A DNA stretch of 64,000 nucleotides from Streptomyces spiramyceticus (GTDB taxonomy: Bacteria > Actinomycetota > Actinomycetes > Streptomycetales > Streptomycetaceae). Under the pieces are notes generated by a model that did not search any database, was not told the origin of the DNA, and saw nothing but the letters and a program-made list of their open reading frames with translations. A program made the translations under genes and the position numbers. Position 1 is the first letter of the stretch. Each line of letters starts with the position of its first letter. Where the stretch lies: contig NZ_JARBAX010000001.1 in NCBI RefSeq assembly GCF_028807635.1, forward strand, positions 2,514,001 through 2,578,000, read 5' to 3'. Of the stretch, positions 17,076 to 26,605 are shown piece after piece.

Positions 17076-17104
17076 CGGGTCCTGACCACACCGGTCAGGA
17101 CCCG
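17076..17104 (+). terminator. Hairpin terminator after tRNA-Gln
   Basis: CGGGTCCTGACC (17076-17087) and its perfect complement (17093-17104) with a 5-nt loop lie 33 bp past the tRNA and 70 bp before the glmU start, so glmU needs its own promoter or read-through. Confidence 0.8.
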
Positions 17105-17174
17105 CGCGCGTTTCGGTCCTGAGGCCCCCCGGTATCCTGCGGGTGTCCACCACCCGAAGCCGAAGGGCATCACC

Positions 17175-18620
17175 GTGAGCGCCAATCCGGCCGCCGTCGT
17201 CGTCCTCGCAGCGGGTGAGGGCACCCGCATGAAGTCGGCCACCCCCAAGGTTCTGCACGAGATCAGCGGGCGCTCGCTCGTCGGGCACGTCGTCGCCGCC
17301 TCCCGCGAACTGAACCCCGAGCACCTCGTCGTGGTCGTCGGCCACGCCCGCGAGCAGGTCGCTGCGCACCTCGGCGAGATCGACCCCGAGGCCCGTACCG
17401 CCGTGCAGGAGCAGCAGAAGGGCACCGGACACGCCGTCCGGATGGGCCTGGAGCAGCTCGGCGGCGGGATCCACGGGACCGTGGTCGTCGTCTGCGGCGA
17501 CACGCCGCTGCTGACCGGCGAGACCCTCACCGAGCTCGCGCGCACGCACGCCGCCGACGGCAACGCCTGCACCGTGCTGACCGCCGAGGTCCCCGACTCC
17601 ACGGGGTACGGCCGGATCGTACGGGACGAGGCCACCGGCGCCGTCACCGCGATCGTCGAGCACAAGGACGCGACCGAGACGCAGCGCGCGATCAGCGAGA
17701 TCAACTCGGGCGTCTTCGCCTTCGACGGCCGGCTGCTGGCCGACGCGCTCGGCAAGGTCCGTACGGACAACAGCCAGGGCGAGGAGTACCTCACGGACGT
17801 CCTCGGCATCCTGCGCGAGGCCGGGCACCGGGTGGGCGCGGCGGTCGCCGCCGACCACCGGGAGATCCTGGGCATCAACAACCGCGTGCAGCTCGCCGAG
17901 GCGCGCAGGCTGCTCAACGTCCGGCTTCTCCAGCGCGCGATGCTCAGCGGCGTGACGGTGATCGACCCGGCGTCGACGTTCATCGACGTGACGGTGACGT
18001 TCGACCAGGACTCGGTCGTCCACCCCGGCACCCAGCTGCTCGGTGCGACCCACCTCGGCGAGGGCTGCGAGGTCGGCCCCAACACCCGCCTCAAGGACAC
18101 GGTCGTCGGCAAGGACGCCCGCGTCGACAACACGGTGGCGGACCGCGCGGAGGTCGGCGAGGGGGCGACGGTCGGCCCGTACACGTATCTGCGGCCCGGC
18201 ACCATGCTCGGTCCGAAGTCCAAGGCCGGTGCGTACGTGGAGATGAAGAGCGCCGTGATCGGCGAGGGCACGAAGGTGCCGCACCTCTCGTACGTCGGGG
18301 ACGCGACCATCGGCGACCACACGAACATCGGCGCCGCGAGCGTCTTCGTGAACTACGACGGCGAGACCAAGCACCACACCACGATCGGCTCCCACTGCCG
18401 GACGGGCTCGGACAACATGTTTGTGGCGCCTGTCACGGTCGGGGACGGCGCGTACACCGCCGCCGGCTCCGTCATCACCAAGGATGTGCCGCCCGGCTCG
18501 CTCGCCGTTGCCCGTGGGCAGCAACGGAATATCGAGGGCTGGGTGGCTCGCAAGCGTCCGGGAAGCGCTGCCGCACAGGCGGCTCAGGCGGCGGCCGACG
18601 AGGCCGAAGCCGACAGCTGA
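17175..18620 (+). CDS. glmU: Bifunctional UDP-GlcNAc pyrophosphorylase / GlcN-1-P acetyltransferase GlmU (481 aa)
   Basis: Makes UDP-N-acetylglucosamine for peptidoglycan in two steps: acetylation of glucosamine-1-phosphate (C-terminal domain), then uridylyl transfer (N-terminal domain). The nucleotidyltransferase motif VVVLAAGEGTRMKS, QQKGTGHAVRMG and VCGDTPLL fill residues 1-230; the left-handed beta-helix with hexapeptide repeats starts near residue 260 and includes SYVGDATIGDHTNIGA and FVNYDGETKHHTTIG, the acetyltransferase site. Length matches the family. GTG 17175 has GAAGGG 7 nt upstream. It is followed by prs 121 bp later, a conserved actinobacterial neighbourhood. Confidence 0.96.
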   Translation: MSANPAAVVVLAAGEGTRMKSATPKVLHEISGRSLVGHVVAASRELNPEHLVVVVGHAREQVAAHLGEIDPEARTAVQEQQKGTGHAVRMGLEQLGGGIHGTVVVVCGDTPLLTGETLTELARTHAADGNACTVLTAEVPDSTGYGRIVRDEATGAVTAIVEHKDATETQRAISEINSGVFAFDGRLLADALGKVRTDNSQGEEYLTDVLGILREAGHRVGAAVAADHREILGINNRVQLAEARRLLNVRLLQRAMLSGVTVIDPASTFIDVTVTFDQDSVVHPGTQLLGATHLGEGCEVGPNTRLKDTVVGKDARVDNTVADRAEVGEGATVGPYTYLRPGTMLGPKSKAGAYVEMKSAVIGEGTKVPHLSYVGDATIGDHTNIGAASVFVNYDGETKHHTTIGSHCRTGSDNMFVAPVTVGDGAYTAAGSVITKDVPPGSLAVARGQQRNIEGWVARKRPGSAAAQAAQAAADEAEADS

Positions 18621-18741
18621 CCGGAAACAGGTGCGCCCCCGACGGCGTACCGTGATAGGTGCACACAATTCGGCTGGCTCGTATGCGATTCCAAGGCGTG
18701 CGGGCGCAGCAGCAATGAATCACGTCTGAGGAGACAGTGCT

Positions 18742-19719
18742 GTGACCGGGATCAAGACGACCGGCGAGAAGAAGCTGATGCTCTTCTCCGGCCGCGCCCA
18801 CCCCGAGCTGGCCGAGGAGGTTGCGCACCAGTTGGGTGTCGGCCTCGTGCCGACGAAGGCTTTCGACTTCGCCAATGGTGAGATCTACGTCCGTTTCCAG
18901 GAGTCGGCGCGCGGCGCCGACTGCTTCCTGATCCAGAGCCACACGGCCCCCATCAATAAGTGGATCATGGAACAGCTGATCATGATCGACGCTCTGAAGC
19001 GGGCCTCCGCCCGGAGCATCACCGTGATCATCCCGTCGTACGGCTATGCCCGGCAGGACAAGAAGCACCGTGGCCGCGAGCCCATCTCGGCCCGCCTGAT
19101 CGCCGACATGCTGAAGTGCGCGGGCGCCGATCGCATCCTCACGGTCGACCTGCACACCGACCAGATCCAGGGCTTCTTCGACGGCCCGGTGGACCACCTC
19201 TCCGCTCTGCCGGTGCTGGCGGACTACGTGGGCGCGAAGGTCGACAGGAACAAGCTGACGATCGTCTCCCCGGACGCCGGCCGTGTGCGCGTCGCCGACC
19301 GCTGGTGCGACCGGCTGGACGCGCCGCTGGCGATCGTCCACAAGCGCCGCGACAAGGACGTCGCCAACCAGGTGACCGTCCACGAGGTCGTCGGTGAGGT
19401 CAAGGGCCGCGTGTGCGTCCTGGTCGACGACATGATCGACACGGGCGGCACGATCTGCGCGGCGGCGGAGGCGCTGTTCGCCAACGGCGCGGAGGACGTC
19501 ATCGTCACCGCGACGCACGGCATCCTCTCGGGTCCGGCGGCGGACCGGCTGAAGAACTCCAAGGTCAGCGAGTTCGTACTGACGAACACGCTGCCGACGC
19601 CGGGCGAGCTGGAGCTCGACAAGATCACGGTGCTCTCGATGGCGCCGACGATCGCCCGCGCGGTGCGCGAGGTCTTCGAGGACGGTTCGGTCACGAGCCT
19701 CTTCGAGGAGCAGTCGTAG
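18742..19719 (+). CDS. prs: Ribose-phosphate pyrophosphokinase (PRPP synthetase, 325 aa)
   Basis: Transfers pyrophosphate from ATP to ribose-5-phosphate, giving PRPP for purines, pyrimidines, histidine, tryptophan and NAD, and in actinobacteria also for decaprenyl-phosphoryl-ribose type precursors. Key sites are visible: FANGEIYVRFQESARG, the metal-binding DLHTDQIQGFFDGPVDH, catalytic-loop VHKRRDK and the PRPP loop VLVDDMIDTGGTI. GTG 18742 is supported by GAGGAGA 7 nt upstream. Length is normal. It is followed by a structured 190-bp gap before rplY. Confidence 0.96.
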   Translation: MTGIKTTGEKKLMLFSGRAHPELAEEVAHQLGVGLVPTKAFDFANGEIYVRFQESARGADCFLIQSHTAPINKWIMEQLIMIDALKRASARSITVIIPSYGYARQDKKHRGREPISARLIADMLKCAGADRILTVDLHTDQIQGFFDGPVDHLSALPVLADYVGAKVDRNKLTIVSPDAGRVRVADRWCDRLDAPLAIVHKRRDKDVANQVTVHEVVGEVKGRVCVLVDDMIDTGGTICAAAEALFANGAEDVIVTATHGILSGPAADRLKNSKVSEFVLTNTLPTPGELELDKITVLSMAPTIARAVREVFEDGSVTSLFEEQS

Positions 19720-19755
19720 CAGCTCCGGGCCGGTCCTGAGCTAGATCGATTTCTG

Positions 19756-19810
19756 GTACGGCCTCCCCGCCGGGTAGACTCCCTGAGTTGCTCGGCGAGG
19801 GAGGCCGTAC
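19756..19810 (+). promoter_or_regulatory. Long hairpin in the prs-rplY gap
   Basis: GTACGGCCTCCCCGCCG (19756-19772) pairs with 19793-19810 over 17 bp with one bulged base; the 20-nt loop contains TAGACT, a promoter -10-like hexamer. It could be the prs terminator, an rplY leader structure, or both. Confidence 0.5.
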
Positions 19811-19911
19811 TCATTCAGTACGGCGCATCCGTTATCGACGCGCTCTTCGTAGCAGGCCGTTTCGTGGCCGGGTGACCCATCCGTTTTTCGTCACCTGCGA
19901 GGAGTGCAGCC

Positions 19912-20496
19912 ATGGCTGAGATCAAGATCGCCGCTGAAGTCCGTACCGAGTTCGGCAAGGGCGCTGCCCGTCAGACCCGCCGCGCCAACAAGGTTCCGGG
20001 CGTCATCTACGGCCACGGCGCCGAGCCCGTACACGTCACGCTGCCGGGTCACGAGCTGATGATGGCGCTCAAGACCAGCAACGCGCTCCTGAGCCTCGAC
20101 GTGGACGGCAAGACCGAGCTCGTCATCCCCAAGGCCGTCCAGCGTGACGCCATCAAGCGCACCATCACCCACGTCGACCTGCTCGCGGTCAAGCTGGGCG
20201 AGAAGGTCACGGTCGAGGTCGCCGTGCACACCGAGGGCGAGCTGGCCCCGGGCGGCAACCTCCTTGAGAACGTGCTGAACACGCTGTCGGTCGAGACCGA
20301 GGCCACGCACATCCCCGAGTCGGTCACGGTCTCCATCGCGGGCCTTGAGGCCGGTGCCTCGATCCACGCCAAGGACGTTCCGCTGCCCGAGGGCACCACC
20401 CTGGTCACCGACCCGGAGGCCATCGTCATCCAGGTCCTGGCCCCGCAGGCCGAGGAGGCCCCGGCCGAGGGTGCCGCCGAGGGCGCCGAGGCCTGA
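19912..20496 (+). CDS. rplY: 50S ribosomal protein L25/Ctc (194 aa)
   Basis: Long-form (Ctc/TL5) L25, which binds 5S rRNA in the large subunit and is linked to stress survival in Gram-positives. The N-terminal L25 domain ([36 protein letters not shown]) runs to about residue 95; the C-terminal beta domain ([35 protein letters not shown]) follows, ending in an acidic Ala/Glu tail. ATG 19912 has GAGGAG about 9 nt upstream. It lies just before pth, the order seen across actinobacteria. Confidence 0.95.
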   Translation: MAEIKIAAEVRTEFGKGAARQTRRANKVPGVIYGHGAEPVHVTLPGHELMMALKTSNALLSLDVDGKTELVIPKAVQRDAIKRTITHVDLLAVKLGEKVTVEVAVHTEGELAPGGNLLENVLNTLSVETEATHIPESVTVSIAGLEAGASIHAKDVPLPEGTTLVTDPEAIVIQVLAPQAEEAPAEGAAEGAEA

Positions 20497-20555
20497 GCCT
20501 CGGTCTGAACCCCGCTGTTCCCCGGACATCGCTGTACCCCCGGGCCCAGCACCGT

Positions 20556-20597
20556 CCAGCCGCCGTCCCGCGCCGCAGCGCGCGGGACGGCGGCTGG
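20556..20597 (+). terminator. Perfect 17-bp hairpin between rplY and pth
   Basis: 20556-20572 pairs exactly with 20581-20597 (8-nt loop whose ends also pair). It ends only 6 bp before the AAGGAGA ribosome site of pth, so it ends rplY transcripts or attenuates pth. Confidence 0.75.
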
Positions 20598-20617
20598 CGT
20601 ATGAAGGAGATATGCAG

Positions 20618-21208
20618 ATGACGGACGCAGCCGACCCCTGGCTCATTGTGGGTCTGGGCAATCCGGGGCCGGACTACGCGGCCAACCGCCACAACGTCGG
20701 CTTCATGGTCGCCGACCTCCTCGCCGACCGGATGCGGGCGAAGTTCAAGGCGCACAAGGCCCGCGCCCAGGTCGTCGAGGGCCGCATCGGCCCGCCCGGC
20801 CCCGGCAACCGCCGTGTGGTGCTGGCCAAGCCGATGTCGTACATGAATCTGTCCGGCGGTCCCGTCACCGCGCTGCGCGACTTCTACAAGGTGCCGACGG
20901 CGAACATCGTCGCGATCCACGACGAGCTGGACATCGACTACGGCACGCTGCGGCTGAAGCTGGGCGGCGGCGACAACGGGCACAACGGTCTGAAGTCGAT
21001 GACCAAGGCGATGGGCCCCGACTACCACCGTGTGCGGTTCGGCATCGGCCGTCCGCCGGGTCGTATGCAGGTGGCCGACTTCGTCCTGAAGGACTTCTCC
21101 TCGACGGAGCGCAAGGAGCTGGACTACCTGGTGGACCGGGCGGCGGACGCGGTGGAGTGCCTGGTCATCGACGGCCTCGAACGCGCGCAGTCCACGTACA
21201 ACTCCTGA
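20618..21208 (+). CDS. pth: Peptidyl-tRNA hydrolase (196 aa)
   Basis: Frees tRNA from peptidyl-tRNA dropped by the ribosome; essential in most bacteria. Family motifs are complete: [18 protein letters not shown] with the catalytic His, [26 protein letters not shown] with the catalytic Asp, and [16 protein letters not shown] 20618 is chosen because GGAG (20606-20609) is 8 nt away; the ATG at 20612 would be only 2 nt away. It sits directly behind a strong hairpin, which suggests either an internal promoter or attenuated read-through from rplY. Confidence 0.95.
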   Translation: MTDAADPWLIVGLGNPGPDYAANRHNVGFMVADLLADRMRAKFKAHKARAQVVEGRIGPPGPGNRRVVLAKPMSYMNLSGGPVTALRDFYKVPTANIVAIHDELDIDYGTLRLKLGGGDNGHNGLKSMTKAMGPDYHRVRFGIGRPPGRMQVADFVLKDFSSTERKELDYLVDRAADAVECLVIDGLERAQSTYNS

Positions 21209-21265
21209 CACGATCCATGGCCAGAGGTTGACCGAGCGCGGTCGGATGGCCAAGGATCGCCCTCC

Positions 21266-21736
21266 ATGGCCACGAAGCGGACTCAAGCGCTCCTGTACGC
21301 CCGACGTGCGGCGATGGCCGGCGTCGCCCTGTTGCTGCTCGTCGCCGGCGTCCGCTCCTCCTGGGGCGCCGCCCAGCACGTCATGCTCTCCAAGGGCCGC
21401 GAGCACGGCACGCTGACGGTCGCCAAGTGCGGCGACGAGACGTGCACGGGCCCGTACGTCCCGGCGGACCCTGCGGCGGCCGACCGCTCCCCCGTCACCA
21501 TCGACAGGTCGGTCGGCACCAAGAAGGGCGCGAAGTTCCCGGTGGTCCTGAAGCCGGGCACGTCCGAAGCGGTACGCGCCGGAGCCCCCGGCATCCTCCA
21601 CGCCTGGATCCCGCTGGGCGGCGCCCTGCTCCTCGCGGCCCTGGTGATCGCGGGCGGCCTGCGCCTGACGCGGCTGGCGTGGGGCGCGGCGCTGGCGGGC
21701 GGGGCGCTGCTGACGGCGTCGTTCTTCGCGCTCTGA
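21266..21736 (+). CDS. Small membrane protein, unknown function (156 aa)
   Basis: I do not recognise a family. Residues 14-34 form one membrane helix (MAGVALLLLVAGVRSSWG), followed by about 75 external residues with a Cys pair (VAKCGDETCTGPYVP) that could form a disulphide, and two C-terminal membrane helices (about 113-133 and 137-155). The topology suggests an externally exposed loop anchored by helices. ATG 21266 has only a weak AAGGATCG upstream. It lies 57 bp past pth on the same strand and may be read through from it. Confidence 0.72.
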   Translation: MATKRTQALLYARRAAMAGVALLLLVAGVRSSWGAAQHVMLSKGREHGTLTVAKCGDETCTGPYVPADPAAADRSPVTIDRSVGTKKGAKFPVVLKPGTSEAVRAGAPGILHAWIPLGGALLLAALVIAGGLRLTRLAWGAALAGGALLTASFFAL

Positions 21737-21907
21737 CTCCGGCTCCTCAAACGGAGTTTCGCATTCACCCGATCGTTACCGAGGACTAGCGGGGCAAGTG
21801 GTCGTTCTCGGTACGGATGCGTCACAACTCACCTTGACGGTCCCGTGCGTTCACAGGATGCTGAGCCGCCCCCCACGGCACCCCTCCCCTCTCACGATGG
21901 ACTGCCC

Positions 21908-22606
21908 ATGCGCACTCGTATTTCCATCGGCGCTGTGGTGACGGCAGCGGCCTTCTCCCTGCTGGCCGCTCCCTCCGCGTTCGCCACCCCGCCCGGCGAC
22001 AACGGCACCGTGAAAATCCACGATGCCGAGACCGGCGAAGAACTCCGCAAGAACGAGCCGCACGTCTGCACCTTCTACCTCGACGCGTTCGGTTTTGACG
22101 CCGGGCAGCAGGTCGAGTGGCGCATCGAGGCGTGGGCCCCGACCGCCGACGTCAAGGGCGTGCAGGTCAAGGCCGGTTCGCTGACGCTCGACGCCGACGG
22201 TCACGAGCGCACCGTGGACCTCACGCTCCCCGACGGCCACTACAAGCTGTTCTGGAACTTCGACGGCGAGCACGGCAAGGCCAAGCACAAGGTCTTCTGG
22301 ACCGACTGCCCGGGCGACGACGTCAAGCCGGGCGAGGAGCCGGGCCAGAAGCCGGGCGAGAAGCCCGGCGAGGACGCTTCGGGCGCGCCGACCGCCGAGC
22401 CCTCCGAGGCGACCCCGGACAAGCCCGGCGCCGCTGCTCCGACCTCGACCGCGAACCCCGCTCCGGCCCCGTCCAGCAATGGCGGCGGCGACCTGGCCGA
22501 GACCGGCAGCGGTGCGCCCGTCGGCATGCTCTCGGCGATCGCGGCCGCTCTGGTCGCCGGCGGCGGCTACCTGCTGGCACGACGCCGCACGGCCCGCAAC
22601 CACTGA
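21908..22606 (+). CDS. Sortase-anchored surface protein with LAETG signal (232 aa)
   Basis: Secreted cell-wall protein. Signal peptide MRTRISIGAVVTAAAFSLLA then AAPSAFA with predicted cleavage near residue 26. A beta-rich domain of about 130 residues with two Cys (HVCTFYLDAFGFD and FWTDCPGDD) could be Ig-like. A Pro/Gly/Glu/Ala wall-spanning linker (EEPGQKPGEKPGE) follows. The C-terminus is a textbook sorting signal: LAETG, a hydrophobic helix, then RRRTARNH. LAxTG is the class E sortase motif typical of actinobacteria. ATG 21908 is chosen because it starts the signal peptide; longer starts do not. Ligand or role unknown. Confidence 0.85.
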   Translation: MRTRISIGAVVTAAAFSLLAAPSAFATPPGDNGTVKIHDAETGEELRKNEPHVCTFYLDAFGFDAGQQVEWRIEAWAPTADVKGVQVKAGSLTLDADGHERTVDLTLPDGHYKLFWNFDGEHGKAKHKVFWTDCPGDDVKPGEEPGQKPGEKPGEDASGAPTAEPSEATPDKPGAAAPTSTANPAPAPSSNGGGDLAETGSGAPVGMLSAIAAALVAGGGYLLARRRTARNH

Positions 22607-22625
22607 ATCCGGTAAACGAGCACGC

Positions 22626-22659
22626 GAACGGCGGTGGTCCGAAAGGACCACCGCCGTTC
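22626..22659. terminator. Bidirectional terminator, 15-bp stem with GAAA loop
   Basis: GAACGGCGGTGGTCC (22626-22640) pairs perfectly with 22645-22659 around GAAA. It lies between the convergent LAETG and ppc genes and is followed by TCTGCGTCTGC on the plus strand. Confidence 0.9.
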
Positions 22660-22682
22660 TGCGTCTGCATCGCCGGCTGGGC

Positions 22683-25409
22683 TCAGCCCGTGTTGCGCAG
22701 GCCCGCCGCCACGCCGTTGACCGTGAGCAGCAGCGCCCTGGCCAGCAGCGGATCGGCCTCCTCGTTCCGCTCGGCCGCCGCGCGCTGGCGGGCCAGCAGC
22801 GAGACCTGGAGGTAGGAGATCGGGTCCAGGTAGGCGTCGCGGATCGCGAACGTCTGCTGGAGCACCGGGTTGGAGTCGAGCAGCTGCTTGCCGCCCGTGA
22901 TGCGCAGGACCTCGGCCACCGTCAGCTCGTGCTCGGCGCGGATCGTCTCGAAGACGTGCTTCAGGTCGTCCGGGACGAGCGTGTCGACGTAGTGACCGGC
23001 GATGCGCAGGTCGGTCTTCGCGAGCGTCATCTCCACGTTGGAGAGGAAGTTCTGGAAGAAGTGCCAGCGCTCGTGCATCTCGTCCAGGACCGTGTCCAGG
23101 CCCGCCTCGCGCAGCGCCTTGAGGCCCGACCCGACGCCGAACCAGCCCGGCACGATCTGCCGCGACTGCGTCCACCCGAAGACCCACGGGATCGCCCGGA
23201 GCCCGTCCAGGCCCGCACCGCTGTCCGGGCGGCGCGAGGGGCGCGAGCCCAGGTGCAGGTCGGCGAGCTGGTCCACCGGGGTGGCCGCGAAGAAGTACGC
23301 GGGCAGGTCCGGGTCCTCGACGAGCCGCCGGTACGCCGTGTGGGCCGCGTCGGACACCGTGTCCATTGCCGCGTCCCAGCGCGCGAGCGCCTCGTCGGAC
23401 TGGCGGGGCGAGGTGTGCAGCGCGGACGCCTGGAGCGTGGCGGCGACCGTCAGCTCCAGGTTCTCCCTGGCCAGGGACGGCACCAGGTACTTGTCGGAGA
23501 TGACCTCGCCCTGCTCGGTCACCTTGATCTCGCCCTCCAGCGTGCCCCACGGCTGCGCGAGGATCGCGTCGTGCGAGGGGCCGCCGCCGCGGCCGACGGT
23601 GCCGCCGCGGCCGTGGAAGAGCCGCAGGCGTACGCCGTACCGGTGCGCGACGTCACGCAGGCGGCGCTGGGCGCGGTGGATCTCCCACTGCGAGGTCGTG
23701 ATGCCGCCGAACTTCGACGAGTCGGAGTACCCGAGCATGACTTCCTGAACGTCGCCGCGCAGCGAGACCAGCCGCCGGTACGACGGGTCGGCGAGCATCT
23801 CGTCGAGGATCACATCGGCGGCGCGCAGCTCGTCCGTGGTCTCCAGGAGCGGCACGATGCCGATCTTCGCCCAGCCCGCGTGCAGGTCGACGAGACCCGC
23901 CTCGCGCGCCAGCACAGCGGCGGCGAAAACGTCGTCGGCGCCCTGGCACATCGAGATGATGTACGACTCGACGACCTCGGGCCCGAAGCGCTCCAGCGCC
24001 TCCCTGATCGTGCTGAACACGCCGAGCGTCTTGTCCCCGGCCGCGTCCAGCGGCGCAGGCGTCGGCGCCAGCGGACGCCTCGACCGCAGCTCCTTCGCGA
24101 GCAGCTTCTGCCGGTAGTCGCGCGGCATGTCGGCGTACCGCCAGGACTCCTCGCCCAGCCGGTCGAAGAGCTGGCCGAGCGCGTGGTGGTGCGCGTCGGC
24201 GTGCTCGCGTACGTCCATCGTCGCGAGCTGCAGCCCGAAGGCGGCGAGCGTACGGATCGTACGGTCCATGCGGCCGTCGGCGAAGAGGCCGCAACGGTGC
24301 TCGCGCAGCGACGTCTGGATGAGCGCCAGGTCGTCGATGAGCTCGCCGGTGCCGAGGTAGTCGATGCCGGGCTGGTGCGGGGTGCCCTTGGCGAGGCGCT
24401 CGCGCGTGTTGACGAGCTTCTGGCGGATGCAGGTGGCCTTGAGCCGGTACGGCTCCTCGGCGTTCAGCCGCTTGTAGCGGGGGCTGATGGGCAGCCGCTC
24501 CAGGTCGGCCTGGAGCGAGGACAGCAGCTCCTCGGTGGCGCCGGTGTAGCGGATGGAGTTCGACAGCTGTCCGCGCAGCTGGTCGACGAGCTCCAGGGCG
24601 TCGGTGATCCCGTGCTCGTGCTGGAGGATCAGCACTTCCCAGGTGACGGCGGGCGTCACATTCGGGTTCCCGTCGCGGTCGCCGCCGATCCAGGTGCCGA
24701 AGGTCAGCGGCCGCGTTTCGGCGGGCAGCTCGACGCCGACACGCTCAAGCTCGGCGGCGAGATCCTCCAGGACGTCGCCGACGGCGCCGGCGTGCAGCTC
24801 GTCCAGGTAGTAGATGGCGTTGCGCGCCTCGTCGGCGGGCTCCGGGCGTACGACGCGGAGCTCGTCCGTCTGCCAGATGAGGTCGATCGACTCGGCCAGA
24901 CGGAGGTCGTGCCGACGCCGGTCGGAGGCGATGACCGGGGTTTCGAGCAGCTCGGCGATGCGACGCAGCTTGTTCAGTACGGACCGGCGCGCAGCCTCGG
25001 TCGGGTGCGCCGTGAAGACGGGCCTGACGTTGAGGTTCTTGACCGTGGAGCGCAGGTGCTCGGGATCGGCGTCCTTGAGCCTGTCCGCCGTACGGGCAAG
25101 AAGGCCGCCCTCTTCCGCGCGCTTCACCCGCAGCTCACGCCCGCGATGCACCTGCTCGGTGACGTTGGCAAGATGGAAATAAGTGGAGAAGGCGCGCACC
25201 AGCCGGGCGGCGGTCTCCAGGTCGGTGTCGCCGAGCAGTTCGGCGGCGGCCTCGCCGTCGGTGCGCGTCAGTGCACGCACCCGCTCGACCAGTTCGAGGA
25301 GCTCGGGCCCTTCCTGCCGGACGAGCGTTTCGCCCAGCAGATCGCCGAGTCGGCGAATGTCGGCACGCAGCTCCGCGCTGGTGTTGGAGTTCTGGTCGGC
25401 ACTGCTCAC
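22683..25409 (-). CDS. ppc: Phosphoenolpyruvate carboxylase (908 aa)
   Basis: Anaplerotic enzyme making oxaloacetate from PEP and bicarbonate. Catalytic signatures are present: [19 protein letters not shown] with the essential His, [20 protein letters not shown], the glycine loop [19 protein letters not shown], and the C-terminal RNTG that ends all bacterial PEPCs. GTG 25409 has AAGGAG 8 nt upstream; the reading frame continues to 25676 but without support. Length matches Streptomyces PEPC. Monocistronic, ended by the hairpin at 22626 and divergent from the desaturase operon. Confidence 0.96.
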   Translation of the reverse strand: MSSADQNSNTSAELRADIRRLGDLLGETLVRQEGPELLELVERVRALTRTDGEAAAELLGDTDLETAARLVRAFSTYFHLANVTEQVHRGRELRVKRAEEGGLLARTADRLKDADPEHLRSTVKNLNVRPVFTAHPTEAARRSVLNKLRRIAELLETPVIASDRRRHDLRLAESIDLIWQTDELRVVRPEPADEARNAIYYLDELHAGAVGDVLEDLAAELERVGVELPAETRPLTFGTWIGGDRDGNPNVTPAVTWEVLILQHEHGITDALELVDQLRGQLSNSIRYTGATEELLSSLQADLERLPISPRYKRLNAEEPYRLKATCIRQKLVNTRERLAKGTPHQPGIDYLGTGELIDDLALIQTSLREHRCGLFADGRMDRTIRTLAAFGLQLATMDVREHADAHHHALGQLFDRLGEESWRYADMPRDYRQKLLAKELRSRRPLAPTPAPLDAAGDKTLGVFSTIREALERFGPEVVESYIISMCQGADDVFAAAVLAREAGLVDLHAGWAKIGIVPLLETTDELRAADVILDEMLADPSYRRLVSLRGDVQEVMLGYSDSSKFGGITTSQWEIHRAQRRLRDVAHRYGVRLRLFHGRGGTVGRGGGPSHDAILAQPWGTLEGEIKVTEQGEVISDKYLVPSLARENLELTVAATLQASALHTSPRQSDEALARWDAAMDTVSDAAHTAYRRLVEDPDLPAYFFAATPVDQLADLHLGSRPSRRPDSGAGLDGLRAIPWVFGWTQSRQIVPGWFGVGSGLKALREAGLDTVLDEMHERWHFFQNFLSNVEMTLAKTDLRIAGHYVDTLVPDDLKHVFETIRAEHELTVAEVLRITGGKQLLDSNPVLQQTFAIRDAYLDPISYLQVSLLARQRAAAERNEEADPLLARALLLTVNGVAAGLRNTG

Positions 25410-25555
25410 AGGTGCGGCTCCTTGCAGTGTTTGAGCACGTCTGGAGGTTTGTGGACCACGCTGTCCGACGACACCCAGGATAGGCGGCACGGGCGAACCC
25501 GTTACCGGCGGCCTCTTGCCGCCGGGCAAAGCGCTGCCATACTTACGACGCCGTA

Positions 25556-25567
25556 GGTTACGCAACC
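25556..25567. promoter_or_regulatory. GGTTACGCAACC operator-like palindrome at the desaturase promoter
   Basis: A GGTT-N4-AACC inverted repeat flanked by CCGTA and GTAGCC (25551-25573), with an upstream TTACGACG copy at 25543, lies 55 bp before the desaturase start. A TetR-family regulator is encoded in the same operon, so autoregulation is plausible. Confidence 0.5.
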
Positions 25568-25621
25568 GTAGCCTGGCATGAGACCCACACAGACACACAC
25601 CCTCACCCCACAGGGGACCCC

Positions 25622-26605
25622 ATGACCACAAGTCCCGACGTGCTCGAAGACGCCCCGAATGCGGCGACCGACGCATCGGCCCCCTTGGCCACCCGCGGTG
25701 GCGAGTCCAAGCGCTCCATCGAGCAGCTGGCTCTCCTCCTCTTCATCACCGTTCCGTTCGTAGCCCTTCTGGCGGCCGTGCCGCTCGCCTGGGGATGGGG
25801 AGTGAGCTGGCTCGACCTGGGCCTGCTGGTCTTCATGTACTACCTGGGCTGCCACGGCATCACGATCGGCTTCCACCGCTACTTCACGCACGGCTCCTTC
25901 AAGGCGAAGCGGCCGCTGCGCATCGCGCTCGCGATCATGGGCTCGATGGCGGTCGAGGGACCCCTCGTCCGCTGGGTCGCCGACCATCGCAAGCACCACA
26001 AGTTCTCCGACGCGGAGGGCGACCCCCACTCGCCCTGGCGGTTCGGCGAGACGCTCCCCGCGCTGATGAAGGGCCTGTGGTGGGCCCATATCGCATGGAT
26101 GTTCGACGAGGAGCAGACGTCGCAGGAGAAGTACGCGCCGGACCTGATCAAGGACCCGGCGATCCGCCGCGTCTCGCGCGACTTCGTCTACTGGACGATC
26201 CTCTCCCTGGCCCTGCCCCCTCTCGTCGGCGGTCTGGTCACGATGTCCTGGTGGGGCGCGTTCACGGCGTTCTTCTGGGGCTCTCTGGTCCGGGTGGCCC
26301 TGCTGCACCACGTGACGTGGTCGATCAACTCCATCTGCCACGCGGTCGGCAAGCGCCCCTTCAAGTCGCGCGACAAGTCGGGCAACGTGTGGTGGCTGGC
26401 CGTGCTCTCCTGCGGCGAGTCCTGGCACAACCTGCACCACGCCGACCCCACCTCGGCGCGGCACGGTGTGATGAGGGGCCAGATCGATTCCAGTGCGCGG
26501 CTGATCCGCTGGTTCGAGAAGGCGGGCTGGGCGTACGACGTCCGCTGGCCGAGCGCGGACCGTATCGACTCCCGGCGCAAGAGTGAGCCCTCCGAAGCGG
26601 CATGA
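25622..26605 (+). CDS. Acyl-CoA delta-9 fatty acid desaturase (327 aa)
   Basis: Membrane di-iron desaturase that introduces a cis double bond in fatty acyl chains, adjusting membrane fluidity. The three histidine boxes are intact: HRYFTH, HRKHH and HNLHH. Four membrane helices flank them (about residues 37-78 and 180-220). ATG 25622 follows CAGGGGA. Its stop overlaps the TetR start as ATGA, so enzyme and regulator are translationally coupled. The promoter contains a GGTTACGCAACC palindrome likely to be bound by that regulator. Confidence 0.93.
   Translation: MTTSPDVLEDAPNAATDASAPLATRGGESKRSIEQLALLLFITVPFVALLAAVPLAWGWGVSWLDLGLLVFMYYLGCHGITIGFHRYFTHGSFKAKRPLRIALAIMGSMAVEGPLVRWVADHRKHHKFSDAEGDPHSPWRFGETLPALMKGLWWAHIAWMFDEEQTSQEKYAPDLIKDPAIRRVSRDFVYWTILSLALPPLVGGLVTMSWWGAFTAFFWGSLVRVALLHHVTWSINSICHAVGKRPFKSRDKSGNVWWLAVLSCGESWHNLHHADPTSARHGVMRGQIDSSARLIRWFEKAGWAYDVRWPSADRIDSRRKSEPSEAA

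Noticed and set aside
22479..25556. A 1025-codon frame antisense to ppc
   Set aside because: PEPC is intact on the minus strand with all catalytic motifs; the antisense frame lacks a ribosome site and domains.
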